A stretch of 62,836 nt of DNA. Source: a virus. Position numbers and translations under genes: made by a program. The stretch is taken from IMG/VR virus record IMGVR_UViG_3300009183_000098, positions 1-62,836 of that record, one strand, 5' to 3'. Numbering within the stretch: position 1 is the first letter of the stretch; each line of letters opens with the position of its first letter. Below the pieces are notes generated by a model. That model ran no database searches and was not told the DNA's origin. It saw nothing but the letters and a program-made list of their open reading frames with translations. Shown one piece after another: positions 18,104 through 26,899 of the stretch.

Positions 18104-18979
18104 ATGTCAACATTTCCAGCATTTTACTTAAAAGCATACGAACCAACAAGCGAATCCTTATTTACAACCGTGGGGACATCCTCCTTTACCGTACCGAATG
18201 ATGTCTACACCATTTCTGCGGTGTGTATTGGTGGCGGCGGTGGTGGTGGTGGAGCACTAAATACTAACGGTGGGGCTGGTGGTGGTGGTGGAGCATTATC
18301 ATATAACACATTTGCCGTAGTACCAAATACAATACTACAAGTAGTAGTAGGACAATCGGGGTCCGGTGGTGTGGCGGGAAACAACGCTGGCGGCACGGGG
18401 GGAGCATCGTGGGTCACCGGAAGTAACATTGTGTATGTTCGTGCAAATGGCGGCGGTGGTGGTGCGGGCGGCAATGCAACAACGGCAGGAATTGCTGGTG
18501 TACGTATATCTGGGTCTGGTGGAAATGGGGGGGCAGGAGGGACCAGTACGGGTACCGTTGCTGGCGGTGGCGGTGGCGCAGGAGGATATTCGGGAACTGG
18601 TGGAAACGGTGCTGCCGGTGCCGGTGCGGTTGGTACTGGTGGTGGTGGCGGGGGAGGAGGTGCATCTAATGCCGCCGGTGGTGCTGGTGGTGGTGGTGTA
18701 AATTTGTATGGGTCTGGTTCTAGTGGTGCGGCAGGAGCTACTACACCAACTGGTGGGGGCATAGGAAGTCCATCGGGTCCAGCAACGGCAGGTACAGCCC
18801 CTGCTGCTAACAATGGTGGGGCGGGTGGCACACCGGGTGGTGGTGGTGGTGGTGGAAACGATTCTGGCGTGAACCAATCTGGTGGGGCCGGGGGTCGTGG
18901 GGAATGTAGATTAATTTTTGGAGTGGGGCGAGCATATCCTCTCCAAGTAAATGCAACAGGGTCATTAAATCATGGGTAA
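18104..18979 (+). CDS. Glycine-rich tail-tip adhesin
   Basis: 291 aa from ATG 18104. After an FTTVGTSSFTVPNDVYTISAV strand pair, residues about 45-260 are very rich in Gly with runs of up to eight (GGGGGGGG, GGAGGGGGAL, GGGGGAGGYSG). This matches the phage glycine-rich domain in which polyglycine II helices pack together, known from gp38-type receptor-binding adhesins of T-even-like phages. Variable residues between the Gly runs would form the receptor-facing loops. It is followed by a tail assembly chaperone-like gene, the same pairing seen in fibre loci. The high G+C of this gene follows from GGN codons. Confidence 0.82.
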   Translation: MSTFPAFYLKAYEPTSESLFTTVGTSSFTVPNDVYTISAVCIGGGGGGGGALNTNGGAGGGGGALSYNTFAVVPNTILQVVVGQSGSGGVAGNNAGGTGGASWVTGSNIVYVRANGGGGGAGGNATTAGIAGVRISGSGGNGGAGGTSTGTVAGGGGGAGGYSGTGGNGAAGAGAVGTGGGGGGGGASNAAGGAGGGGVNLYGSGSSGAAGATTPTGGGIGSPSGPATAGTAPAANNGGAGGTPGGGGGGGNDSGVNQSGGAGGRGECRLIFGVGRAYPLQVNATGSLNHG

Positions 18980-18982
18980 TAT

Positions 18983-19453
18983 ATGAAATTTAGACATAAT
19001 GATACAGGACAGATTTTTAACAGTGACGGAGAATTACGATTAGCGTATTCCAATATTTCGTTTCCCGTCAACCTAGACCAAAATGCATTAGAATTTGCAA
19101 ATGTTAGTATTGTGATAGAGGTACCACCGCCAAATATAACCGAATTGCAACGAGTTGATTATAACGGAGTACAATTAATCAATGGCAATTGGAGTGATGT
19201 GTGGTCCATTCATCCTAAATATGATGATCTTACTGAGCAAGCAGCATGGGAAGTGGAATGCGTGGAAGGCCAATGGAGTACTATTCGTGGAGAGCGCGAT
19301 AGATTATTACTGCAATCTGATTGGACGCAATTAGTAGATTGCACACTATCCACCGAACAAAAAACATTGTGGGTAACCTATCGCCAAGATTTACGGGATG
19401 TACCGCAAACGCAAACCAATCCGTTGAATATTATTTGGCCGACGTTGCCATAA
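18983..19453 (+). CDS. Tail fibre assembly chaperone-like protein
   Basis: 156 aa. The C-terminal half has the clear signature WSTIRGERDRLLLQSDWTQLVDC, split as WSTIRGERDRLLLQ and SDWTQL, then TLWVTYRQDLRDVPQTQ and NIIWPTLP. This is the Phage_tail_APC type domain that accompanies fibre genes and helps fibres fold. The N-terminal part (FRHNDTGQIFNSDGELRLAYSN) resembles N-termini of such proteins. It starts 3 nt after the glycine-rich adhesin, which is its likely client. It may also be incorporated into the virion in some phages. Confidence 0.8.
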   Translation: MKFRHNDTGQIFNSDGELRLAYSNISFPVNLDQNALEFANVSIVIEVPPPNITELQRVDYNGVQLINGNWSDVWSIHPKYDDLTEQAAWEVECVEGQWSTIRGERDRLLLQSDWTQLVDCTLSTEQKTLWVTYRQDLRDVPQTQTNPLNIIWPTLP

Positions 19454-19501
19454 CTTTACTCGACGGTAAACCAGTATGGTAAACTAGTTATGTACAGGAC
19501 A

Positions 19502-19509
19502 TACTTATA
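19502..19509 (+). promoter_or_regulatory. Variant late motif TACTTATA
   Basis: ACATACTTATAAAG 14 nt before the 282-aa gene; the same TACTTATA variant occurs inside the hairpin at 50632-50677. Confidence 0.35.
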
Positions 19510-19522
19510 AAGAATATAATTT

Positions 19523-20371
19523 ATGGGATTAAAAGAATATATTAGATTAGGGGCAAATCTTTCACGGGGATCAATTACTACCCAAACCGATGCAATTGGA
19601 TCGGGCTCGGTAGAACTGGGTTCTGCGTATGCCTTACTTAGTATTCAAACTACTACCGCGTGTCGGTTAAGATTATACGATAATAGTCAAAGTTTAGATA
19701 ATGTGGCGGAAAAAAATAGAATATTTGGTAATACAAACATTTCCGCCTCGACGGCATTAATCGGTGATTTCACGATGAGTGCAGGAATATATACCATTGA
19801 TCCTATCGTATACGGTGTAGTTGATCCTGCAAATACAAAATTAACGTATTATCGGGTAGACAATACTGCATCAGCACAATATCCCGCATTGACGTTTACC
19901 AGATATTTATTAGAAGATGCAACGATAAGTACGAGTAATAGAGTATCATTGCCTAATATTACTGGAAGTTTAAGTGTCGGACAAATAATTAGTGGATCAA
20001 TTGCAAATGTTCAAATTCCAAAGACCTACTTATTAGTAAGTGCGTCATTAAATGCAACGACAACTGCGGCACGTGTAAGATTATATAGTATTCCTACCTC
20101 TATTAATGATGCTACAGAAAAAAATAGAGGATTTGTAACCGAATCGCAAATGAGCACGTTAATAGTCGATGCAATCATTACTGGTAGTGAAACAACCTAT
20201 TTTATTCCAAAAATTATTGGGGCAAACCTATCGGACATGGGAACGTCGTTGAATGTACTAACCATACCGGAAGGAACAAGTGAAATATATTATATTTTTC
20301 AAAGTATGGCAACAACAGGCGGAGCACAGAATATGACGGCATCATTACATGTCCTTTCGGTGGAAAATTAA
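19523..20371 (+). CDS. Duplicated-domain structural protein, unknown
   Basis: 282 aa, no known family recognised. It contains two copies of one domain: the first has AYALLSIQTTTACRLRLYDN followed by VAEKNRIFG, the second has TYLLVSASLNATTTAARVRLY followed by DATEKNRGF; each continues to a similar strand (YTIDPIVYGV, YFIPKIIGAN). This is an internal tandem duplication of about 130 residues. Composition (SAS, ITGS) is like the fibre proteins. Position between a fibre chaperone and small fibre-like proteins suggests a virion-surface role. Confidence 0.65.
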   Translation: MGLKEYIRLGANLSRGSITTQTDAIGSGSVELGSAYALLSIQTTTACRLRLYDNSQSLDNVAEKNRIFGNTNISASTALIGDFTMSAGIYTIDPIVYGVVDPANTKLTYYRVDNTASAQYPALTFTRYLLEDATISTSNRVSLPNITGSLSVGQIISGSIANVQIPKTYLLVSASLNATTTAARVRLYSIPTSINDATEKNRGFVTESQMSTLIVDAIITGSETTYFIPKIIGANLSDMGTSLNVLTIPEGTSEIYYIFQSMATTGGAQNMTASLHVLSVEN

Positions 20372-20611
20372 ATGTTATCTGTATATCCCTTTGGATCAGG
20401 TTCATTATATACCGCATCCTATGCAGTTAGTGCGTCACATGCAATTTCGGCAAGTTTCATTAAATCCGTATACTCTGCATCTACTGCCGGAATTGTATTA
20501 TTTCCACAATCCGGCTCTCGCGGAAAAAGTGTATGTACAATAACATATGCACAATATCTGTCATTACAAGCCGGGTCTGGGTCGGGCTATGTTGAAATCT
20601 GCAATTTTTAA
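20372..20611 (+). CDS. Small fibre-like protein 1
   Basis: 79 aa. It begins one base after the previous stop. The N-terminus (LSVYPFGSGSLYTASYAVSAS) has the pattern FPFG...SYAVSAS shared with the next two genes. The remainder (IVLFPQSGSRGKSVCTITY) is short and beta-like. Function unknown; it may be a cap or accessory subunit of the fibre complex. Confidence 0.55.
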   Translation: MLSVYPFGSGSLYTASYAVSASHAISASFIKSVYSASTAGIVLFPQSGSRGKSVCTITYAQYLSLQAGSGSGYVEICNF

Positions 20612-20624
20612 TTAGAGTATTCAT

Positions 20625-20813
20625 ATGACGATTCGTTTCTTTCCGTTGGGTATACCTTTTAGTAGTTCTTATGCAGCGAATGCAGGATACGCAACTACAT
20701 TGGCGGGACCAACACCCGCCTCCGCATCAGTTGCAGAGTTTTCAATTACATTTGTAGGTCCAACTGGGCCACCGGCAAAAACCGTAAACGTTTCTGGGTT
20801 TGGGTACGTATGA
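20625..20813 (+). CDS. Small fibre-like protein 2
   Basis: 62 aa. The start [20 protein letters not shown] is clearly related to the N-terminus of the Thr-Pro repeat protein that follows ([19 protein letters not shown]). The stop overlaps the next start (ATGA), so translation is coupled. Unknown function; likely a paralogue reduced to the N-terminal anchor plus a short tail. Confidence 0.55.
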   Translation: MTIRFFPLGIPFSSSYAANAGYATTLAGPTPASASVAEFSITFVGPTGPPAKTVNVSGFGYV

Positions 20814-21781
20814 GTACATTTTTTCCATTTGGCATTCCATCAACAAGTTCCTATGCGGTCACGGCAAGTCGTGTTCGTGATATAGATAATCCGGGGCTAG
20901 TTCCCGCATATGCGTTGACTGCTTCGTATGGCCAGGCGGGGACAACGGGAATTGCGTCTGCCTCATGTCCAAGTGGATATCTAGAAGTAAATTATACCTT
21001 AATTGCGGCAAAACCACGCAATTATTTTTTGTGTCATTTACCTGCGGCAACGCCGACGGCAACACCAACCGCTACACCAACCGCTACACCAACCGCTACA
21101 CCGACACAAACACCAACAGCAACTAAGACGGCAACACCAACCGCAACGCCCACGGTAACAAGAACAGCAACACCAACAGCAACGCCTCTAGCAGCAACAC
21201 CAACGGCGACGCCGACGGGAACACCAACGCGAACACCAACTGCTACACCTGGTGGCCCGACACCAACATTTACGGGAACACCAACACAAACACCCACTGC
21301 AACTAAAACAGCGACACCAACCGGAACACCAACAGCAACACCTCTACCTGGAGCCGCAACAGCAACGGCAACGGCAACGCCTCTAGCGGCAACACCAACA
21401 GCAACGCCTCTAGCAGCAACACCAACGGCAACGCCGACGGGAACACCTGCAAATCCAACACCAACGGCAACACCAACACCAACGGGAACGCCAACGGGAA
21501 CGCCTCTAAATCCAACACCAACGGCAACACCAACAGGAACGCCTCTAAATCCAACACCAACGGCAACACCAACAGGAACGCCTCTAGACCCAACGCCAAC
21601 GGCAACACTAACAGGAACACCAACGGCAACACCAACAATACCACTTATTACGTTATGCTGTGTAGTATCTGGTACCGGCGCGCCGCCCGGCGATCTTGCT
21701 GTATGTGAGACGGTGATTGCATACCAAGGAGAATCATGTGAAACATATGGTTACTCGGGTGCATGTCCACACGACTGTTAA
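20810..21781 (+). CDS. Mucin-like Thr-Pro repeat protein with Cys-rich C-terminus
   Basis: 323 aa. Residues 1-75 carry the FFPFGIP...SYAVTAS anchor shared with the two preceding genes. Residues about 80-277 are almost only Thr, Pro, Ala and Gly in [10 protein letters not shown] repeats, with short LAA, LNP and GGP spacers: an extended, proline-rich stalk dense in possible O-glycan sites. The last 45 residues hold six Cys (LCCVV, AVCETV, ESCETYG, GACPHDC), perhaps a small knotted or metal-bound tip. The gene lies directly before two GT60-like transferases, a family whose known members modify Thr or hydroxyproline; this makes it the obvious candidate acceptor, by inference. The gene is real rather than low-complexity noise: it is in the operon with ATGA coupling and has unique ends. 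Confidence 0.75.
   Translation: MSTFFPFGIPSTSSYAVTASRVRDIDNPGLVPAYALTASYGQAGTTGIASASCPSGYLEVNYTLIAAKPRNYFLCHLPAATPTATPTATPTATPTATPTQTPTATKTATPTATPTVTRTATPTATPLAATPTATPTGTPTRTPTATPGGPTPTFTGTPTQTPTATKTATPTGTPTATPLPGAATATATATPLAATPTATPLAATPTATPTGTPANPTPTATPTPTGTPTGTPLNPTPTATPTGTPLNPTPTATPTGTPLDPTPTATLTGTPTATPTIPLITLCCVVSGTGAPPGDLAVCETVIAYQGESCETYGYSGACPHDC
21046..21641 (+). repeat. Thr-Pro coding tandem repeat
   Basis: About 600 bp of 12-18 bp units of the ACACCAACGGCAACG type, with larger nested repeats such as AACGCCTCTAAATCCAAC repeated three times near 21500-21600. Slippage would change stalk length in steps of a few residues without shifting frame. Confidence 0.85.
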
Positions 21782-21827
21782 TATCGTAGAATACAATATC
21801 TGAACCAACACATAAAGGGTTATATGA

Positions 21828-23084
21828 ATGAAAAATAAAATTTTTATACAAATTGCATCATACCGAGATCCGGAATTATTACCTACAATTCGTGATTGTA
21901 TTGCAAAAGCAAAATATCCAGATAGGTTAAGATTTGGAATTGCTTGGCAACATTCGGAAGAAGATCTATGGGATACGTTAGCTGAATTTAAATCTGACGA
22001 CCGGTTTAAAATATTAAACATTCCATTTAAAGAATCTAAAGGTGCGTGTTGGGCACGAAACAAAATACAACAATTATATAGTGGTGAACAGTATACATTG
22101 CAGTTAGACTCACATCATAGATTCGTGCAAAATTGGGATCTAGAATGTATTACTATGATTAAGCAACTTCAAAAAATGGGGCATTCTAAACCTCTACTAA
22201 CGAGTTATATTCCGTCGTTTAATCCGACAAACGACCCAGCGGAACGCGTACAGATTCCGTGGCAAATGAATTTTGATAGATTTATTCCAGAAGGCGCGGT
22301 ATTTTTTCTACCGGGAGGAATTGATGGCTATCAAACATTAAAGTGCCCAATACCTGCAAGATTTTATTCTGCGCACTTTGCATTTACATTGGGGATATTT
22401 GCAGAAGAAGTCAAACATGATCCTGAATATTATTTTCATGGAGAAGAAATCTCTATAGCAGCTCGTGCATATACGCATGGGTATGACTTATTTCATCCGC
22501 ATAAAATAATTGCTTGGCACGAATATACCAGAAATGGAAGAACCAAGCAATGGGACGACGACGCAAAGTGGGGAGAACGAAACAAAATTTCACATTTACG
22601 AAATAGAACATTATTTGGAATGGATAATGAAATTCAAAATATAGATTTTGGAATTTATGGATTTGGGTCGGTTAGGACGTTAGATGAATATGAAAGATAT
22701 GCGGGAATATCATTTAAACGTCGCGCAGTGCAGCAGTACACGGTTGATAATAAATTACCACCCAACCCACAATATACGTCAAACGAAGAATATGAAAAAT
22801 CTTGGCTTTATATTTTCAAACATTGCATTGATATAGGATTTAACGAAGTTCCAGAAACCGATTATGATACATGGGTTATTGCATTTGAAGATGAACAGGG
22901 AAATGAATTGTATAGGAAAGATGTTGACAAGGAAGAAATACAGAAATTGCAAAAAAATAGTGAAGACTATATTAAAATCTGGAGAGAATTTAATGCGAGT
23001 AAAACACCATATAAATATATTTTCTGGCCGCATTCTGAATCGAAGGGATGGATTAACCGCGCTGAGAGGATATTACCAAAATGA
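21828..23084 (+). CDS. GT60-type (GlcNAc-transferase family) glycosyltransferase 1
   Basis: 418 aa. The N-terminus IFIQIASYRDPELLPTI, then AKYPDRLRFGIAWQ, and KESKGACWARN are the signature of the PF11397 'GlcNAc' family (CAZy GT60). The metal-binding DSH (residues 94-96, LQLDSHHRF) and the downstream HGEEI (about 205) and GxGSxRTLDEYERYAGI region match. Characterised GT60 enzymes transfer GlcNAc from UDP-GlcNAc to Skp1 hydroxyproline in Dictyostelium or to Thr of mucins in trypanosomes. An extra C-terminal 110 residues are not assigned. It opens a seven-gene chain in which each start overlaps the previous stop. Confidence 0.85.
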   Translation: MKNKIFIQIASYRDPELLPTIRDCIAKAKYPDRLRFGIAWQHSEEDLWDTLAEFKSDDRFKILNIPFKESKGACWARNKIQQLYSGEQYTLQLDSHHRFVQNWDLECITMIKQLQKMGHSKPLLTSYIPSFNPTNDPAERVQIPWQMNFDRFIPEGAVFFLPGGIDGYQTLKCPIPARFYSAHFAFTLGIFAEEVKHDPEYYFHGEEISIAARAYTHGYDLFHPHKIIAWHEYTRNGRTKQWDDDAKWGERNKISHLRNRTLFGMDNEIQNIDFGIYGFGSVRTLDEYERYAGISFKRRAVQQYTVDNKLPPNPQYTSNEEYEKSWLYIFKHCIDIGFNEVPETDYDTWVIAFEDEQGNELYRKDVDKEEIQKLQKNSEDYIKIWREFNASKTPYKYIFWPHSESKGWINRAERILPK

Positions 23085-24013
23085 TATTTGATTCAAATAA
23101 TAAAATATTTGTAAATATAGCAAGTTATAGAGATCCTCTTTTGCCATATACAATAGAGTCTGTTGTAAAAAATGCAAAATATCCAGAAAATATAACATTA
23201 GGTATTTGCTGGCAACGCGGCGACGAAGAAATTGAACAACTACCGTCGCTTGGTACAACTTTAAAAGTTATTAAAGTTCCCGCAAAAGAATCTAAAGGCG
23301 CATGTTGGGCGCGTAGCTTAGCATTTGAATTGCACACAGACGAAAACTTTTTTTGGTTAATTGATTCTCACATGTCTGTAATTAAAAATTGGGATGAAAT
23401 TTTAATAGAACAATTTTATCAAACGAAAGATAGTAAAGCATTATTATCTTGTGCGGCATCTCAGTGGAATCCACCGGATGGTAACAATGAATGGGCTGGA
23501 GATTCTTCCAAACGAGCAGCTCCTAGAGCAACGGATTTTTATGGAAGTTTATTGTTGCAAATGTTTGATATTAGAGATAATATAGAACAACCTGAATTAA
23601 ATAGTTTTTTAACTGCATGTAATTTATTTGGTCCTAGTAGATGGATACAAGATGTTCCTTATGATCCAGATATGTTTTTTTTAGGTGAAGAAATTACTTT
23701 AGCGGTACGATCTTTCACACATGGATATAATCATTATGCTACAAGACAAACTATGGCATATCATAAACATGACCGAGGATACAGAAAAGTTTATTCAGAT
23801 GACAATTACAGAGAAATGGGTCATTTACAAAATATAAGTATTAAACGAGTGGAAAGTCTTTTGATGCAAACAAATGAAATTCCAATGGGAATTTATGGAA
23901 TTGGAAGTGAGCGAACGATTGAACAATATGAAAAATATGCGGGAATAAATTTTAAAACCAAAGAGGTATCTGAACGAGCAAGAACAGGAAGACCAGATAT
24001 TTCATATTTATGA
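23081..24013 (+). CDS. GT60-type glycosyltransferase 2
   Basis: 310 aa, a paralogue of the preceding enzyme: KIFVNIASYRDPLLPYTI, KESKGACWAR, LIDSHMSV with DSH at 95-97, LGEEITLAVRSFTHGYN, and GIGSERTIEQYEKYAGI. It lacks the C-terminal extension of GT60-1 and so is the more typical length. ATGA overlap with the gene before and after. Two different GT60 members side by side could act on different acceptor residues or successive sites of one acceptor. Confidence 0.85.
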   Translation: MIFDSNNKIFVNIASYRDPLLPYTIESVVKNAKYPENITLGICWQRGDEEIEQLPSLGTTLKVIKVPAKESKGACWARSLAFELHTDENFFWLIDSHMSVIKNWDEILIEQFYQTKDSKALLSCAASQWNPPDGNNEWAGDSSKRAAPRATDFYGSLLLQMFDIRDNIEQPELNSFLTACNLFGPSRWIQDVPYDPDMFFLGEEITLAVRSFTHGYNHYATRQTMAYHKHDRGYRKVYSDDNYREMGHLQNISIKRVESLLMQTNEIPMGIYGIGSERTIEQYEKYAGINFKTKEVSERARTGRPDISYL

Positions 24014-24660
24014 CAGTTAAATTATGTGCAGCAATCGTAGAAACACGTTTTTTCGAAGATATGTCAATTACGTTTCAAAACCATATACCATACCTACCGG
24101 AAAATACTGAATATTTTATATTTACTGATGATAAATATGTTAAAAATTATTCTTCTTTATTACCGAATGTGAATGTATTACCTGTAACTTTAGCAGATAG
24201 TACTGTACACGGATATAATATGTTATTAACACACGAAGGACAATTTTTTTGGGAACACTTTACTAGCTACGATAAAATTTTAATATTCCAAAGAGACACC
24301 GGCCTCTTGCGAAAAGGCATTGAAGAATTTTATGAATATGATTTTATAGGTGCGCCTTTACCCGTAAATAATCCAGTATATTACCCATTTTGTTGCAACG
24401 GCGGTCTTTCCCTCCGAACCCCACATATAATGTTGGAAGTATTAAAAAATCATAGGTGGATGTATGATAAGGGAGAGGATGTATTTTTTTGTGAAGTTAT
24501 GAAAAATTTTGGCATTGGAAAATTGGCTCCAAGAGAAGTTGCTAAAAAATTTAGCGTTGAAACAATTTTTGAACTCGGAACATTTGGGTATCATAAAGCT
24601 TGGGAATATTGCTCAAAGGAACAATTTCAAAAAATTAAAACCCAGTATAACATCTTATGA
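24010..24660 (+). CDS. DUF5672-like glycosyltransferase
   Basis: 216 aa. The pattern YDKILIFQRDTGLLRKGIEEF, split as YDKILIFQRDTGLL and IEEFYEYDFIGAPL, then CCNGGLSLRTPHIML and GEDVFFCEVM, ending FSVETIFELGTFGYHKAW, matches DUF5672 proteins, which sit in glycan clusters and have a GT-A-like layout (QRD in place of DxD, then NGGxSLR acceptor region). Donor and acceptor unknown. Coupled by ATGA on both sides. Confidence 0.78.
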   Translation: MTVKLCAAIVETRFFEDMSITFQNHIPYLPENTEYFIFTDDKYVKNYSSLLPNVNVLPVTLADSTVHGYNMLLTHEGQFFWEHFTSYDKILIFQRDTGLLRKGIEEFYEYDFIGAPLPVNNPVYYPFCCNGGLSLRTPHIMLEVLKNHRWMYDKGEDVFFCEVMKNFGIGKLAPREVAKKFSVETIFELGTFGYHKAWEYCSKEQFQKIKTQYNIL

Positions 24661-26141
24661 ACAAATTTTTAAATTTAATTATAATATCAAAAAACAGAGA
24701 CTTGCAAGCAAGCGCTTTGATGGAAACGTTTTTTTATTTCAATCAATCAAACTCGCCTGTGAGAATAACAATTTTATATGATGATGAAGAACATGAAAAT
24801 TGGGTTCATCGTGATGTAACATTTAAATTTAGAAGTGATTTTTCATATATCAATTTTGTTAAAGTTTCAAATATAGATATTAATATTGAAGACTATTTTG
24901 TTAATGACCAATATAATTTAGTCTTGCCAGATAACGCCATTTTTACAACAAACTTTGATTTAAAATATTTATATGAAGTTCATGATGATGGTGTATTAGA
25001 TCTATTTAAAGGATTAAATCGTCAGAAAAAAAGTTGTAATATAGAAGAAGTAGAAGAAAGATTTTTTAGTCAAGTTCATATGTGGACTAGAGACTTACAC
25101 ACGCATCTATTTAAAATACCAAACGGGACACATTGTTTTGAATCAGTGTCAGACAGTGGATACTTTAAATATTATGGTAAAATATTCATTCCAAGCGCGT
25201 CGTCGGCAGATATACTAGATAGAACGCACTATTTTTATCCAGTTTCACCGTGCTTTATAAATGCAATAAATACTGTCGCACGCATAGATTATTACGATGT
25301 AGAGCCATTGATTGAATATAACCCATATGCATTAGCTATCAGATATTTATGTGGGGAACACATTGATATAGATGATTTAAAAGATTTTTCTCCAAATAGT
25401 TTAATATATCAATACAAGTACAAGTTTAAAACAAAATTTAAAGTTCAAACATTCACTGATATAGTATCAAATGGATTTTATTTAAATTTAGAACACAGAG
25501 AAGATAGAAATGAAAATATTAAGCGTGAGATTGAAAATCTTCCAATTTCTATTTCAAGAATAAATGCACACGCTCCTGAAGATTCTGTTGTAGAACAACT
25601 GATCAATGAAAGTAATATTATTTTTACTGAAATAGACCTTAAAGTTGCTAAATCTAGGTTTGGATGTACCATGTCTCATCTAGAAGCTATTAAAAGAGCA
25701 AAAGATAATAATTGGGATAGTGTGTTGGTGCTGGAAGACGATTGCAAGTTTATTGATAGTAGATTGTTATCAATATTGGATAGAGCCGCATCGGAGCTAT
25801 CATATCTTCCAAAATGGGATATGTTATTTTTAGGGACAAATGCAATGGCGCCTATTATACAATGTAGCCCACATTTAGGAATATTAACCGGTGCATTTTG
25901 TGCACACGCGTACATTGTTTCGAAACATTTTTATGATACAATTTTAAATTTTGATTGGAAACAATATTTAATACTTGATCAATATTACCTAGATCTTCAG
26001 ATACGGAGTTCACACAATATATACACCGTATTACCACTGGTAGCTACTCAACGACCTTCTTACTCAAATATAACACAGCAACATGAAAATTATGAAGATG
26101 TGTTAATCAATTCCTATAAAAACTGGATAAACGTAATATGA
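24657..26141 (+). CDS. Two-domain glycosyltransferase with GT25-type C-terminal domain
   Basis: 494 aa. Residues about 272-490 are a GT25 domain (LPS galactosyltransferase/procollagen galactosyltransferase family): FYLNLEHREDRNENIK, FGCTMSHLEAI, SVLVLEDDCKF with EDD at 360-362, then LGTNA and AHAYIVSK. Residues 1-260 form a second domain (LNLIIISKNRDLQASALMET, PVRITILYDD) that may be a separate GT-A-like transferase with unclear catalytic residues. A bifunctional enzyme adding two sugars is possible. Coupled by ATGA on both sides. Confidence 0.8.
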   Translation: MNKFLNLIIISKNRDLQASALMETFFYFNQSNSPVRITILYDDEEHENWVHRDVTFKFRSDFSYINFVKVSNIDINIEDYFVNDQYNLVLPDNAIFTTNFDLKYLYEVHDDGVLDLFKGLNRQKKSCNIEEVEERFFSQVHMWTRDLHTHLFKIPNGTHCFESVSDSGYFKYYGKIFIPSASSADILDRTHYFYPVSPCFINAINTVARIDYYDVEPLIEYNPYALAIRYLCGEHIDIDDLKDFSPNSLIYQYKYKFKTKFKVQTFTDIVSNGFYLNLEHREDRNENIKREIENLPISISRINAHAPEDSVVEQLINESNIIFTEIDLKVAKSRFGCTMSHLEAIKRAKDNNWDSVLVLEDDCKFIDSRLLSILDRAASELSYLPKWDMLFLGTNAMAPIIQCSPHLGILTGAFCAHAYIVSKHFYDTILNFDWKQYLILDQYYLDLQIRSSHNIYTVLPLVATQRPSYSNITQQHENYEDVLINSYKNWINVI

Positions 26142-26899
26142 AATATGAAATATCTGAACAAATAGCTGAAGTTAAAAATTATTGCAATGAAAGTTCTGCT
26201 TTTTTTAAAACTTTCAAGGATGACGTTATCAGTAAGTTTATACAAGGAGGAGTTCCTTGGGAAATTCATAACCACCGAACGTTTTTGAAATACATTAATA
26301 AAGATTCTATTGTATTAGAAGGGGGTGCTCATATAGGAACACATACAATATTTTTTTCAAAATTAGTAAATCATGTATATTGTTTTGAACCATTAAAACA
26401 ATCAGCGCAATTACTACAAGAAAATTTACAGATTAATAACTGTGATAATGTAACAGTATACAATTGTGGTCTAAGTGATAAAAAATTATTTGATTCGTTT
26501 GGATTTATTCCATCGCACAATATTGGTGGGGCCGGAATGATAAATAATCCACTAGGAATACCCCTACATTTTGGAGGAACTGATCTATCGGAAGATGAAC
26601 GAGTTCCGATAGAACTTGTTTCTATTGATGAAATGTTTAATTTTGATAAATTGGATTTTATTAAGCTGGACGTTGAAGGATATGAACAAAATGTTATACT
26701 CGGTGCATATAATACAATTAAAAAATGTAAACCTGTGATTATGTTAGAAAATTGGGATGATCATTTTGGAAACGTTGATATAGATTCTACTTCAAATAAA
26801 TTTTCTATGTTACTTGACTTGGGATATGCAATTACACAAGTAAGTCATTGTGATTTTTTGTTTGTTCCAACAACCAATATACAATTGGAGTTATTATGA
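26138..26899 (+). CDS. FkbM-family methyltransferase
   Basis: 253 aa. SAM-binding motif I is VLEGGAHIGTHTIFFSKL (about 67-84), with CFEPL (motif II) and the FkbM signature FIKLDVEGYEQNVILGA near residue 180. FkbM enzymes O-methylate sugars and polyketides; here the neighbours argue for methylation of a glycan. Overlaps both neighbours by ATGA. Confidence 0.88.
   Translation: MKYEISEQIAEVKNYCNESSAFFKTFKDDVISKFIQGGVPWEIHNHRTFLKYINKDSIVLEGGAHIGTHTIFFSKLVNHVYCFEPLKQSAQLLQENLQINNCDNVTVYNCGLSDKKLFDSFGFIPSHNIGGAGMINNPLGIPLHFGGTDLSEDERVPIELVSIDEMFNFDKLDFIKLDVEGYEQNVILGAYNTIKKCKPVIMLENWDDHFGNVDIDSTSNKFSMLLDLGYAITQVSHCDFLFVPTTNIQLELL

Noticed and set aside
18205-18831. Long open frames on the - strand opposite the glycine-rich adhesin (Pro-rich, Tyr/Thr-rich)
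   Set aside because: They are mirror products of GGN codon runs; the + strand frame has a start, coupling and recognisable Gly-rich domain, and no other - strand gene exists in the window.
21034-21644. Antisense open frames across the Thr-Pro repeats, and the idea that the repeats are a CRISPR array
   Set aside because: The repeat is coding, has period 12-18 bp without spacers, and keeps the + frame; the antisense frames are shadows of low complexity.
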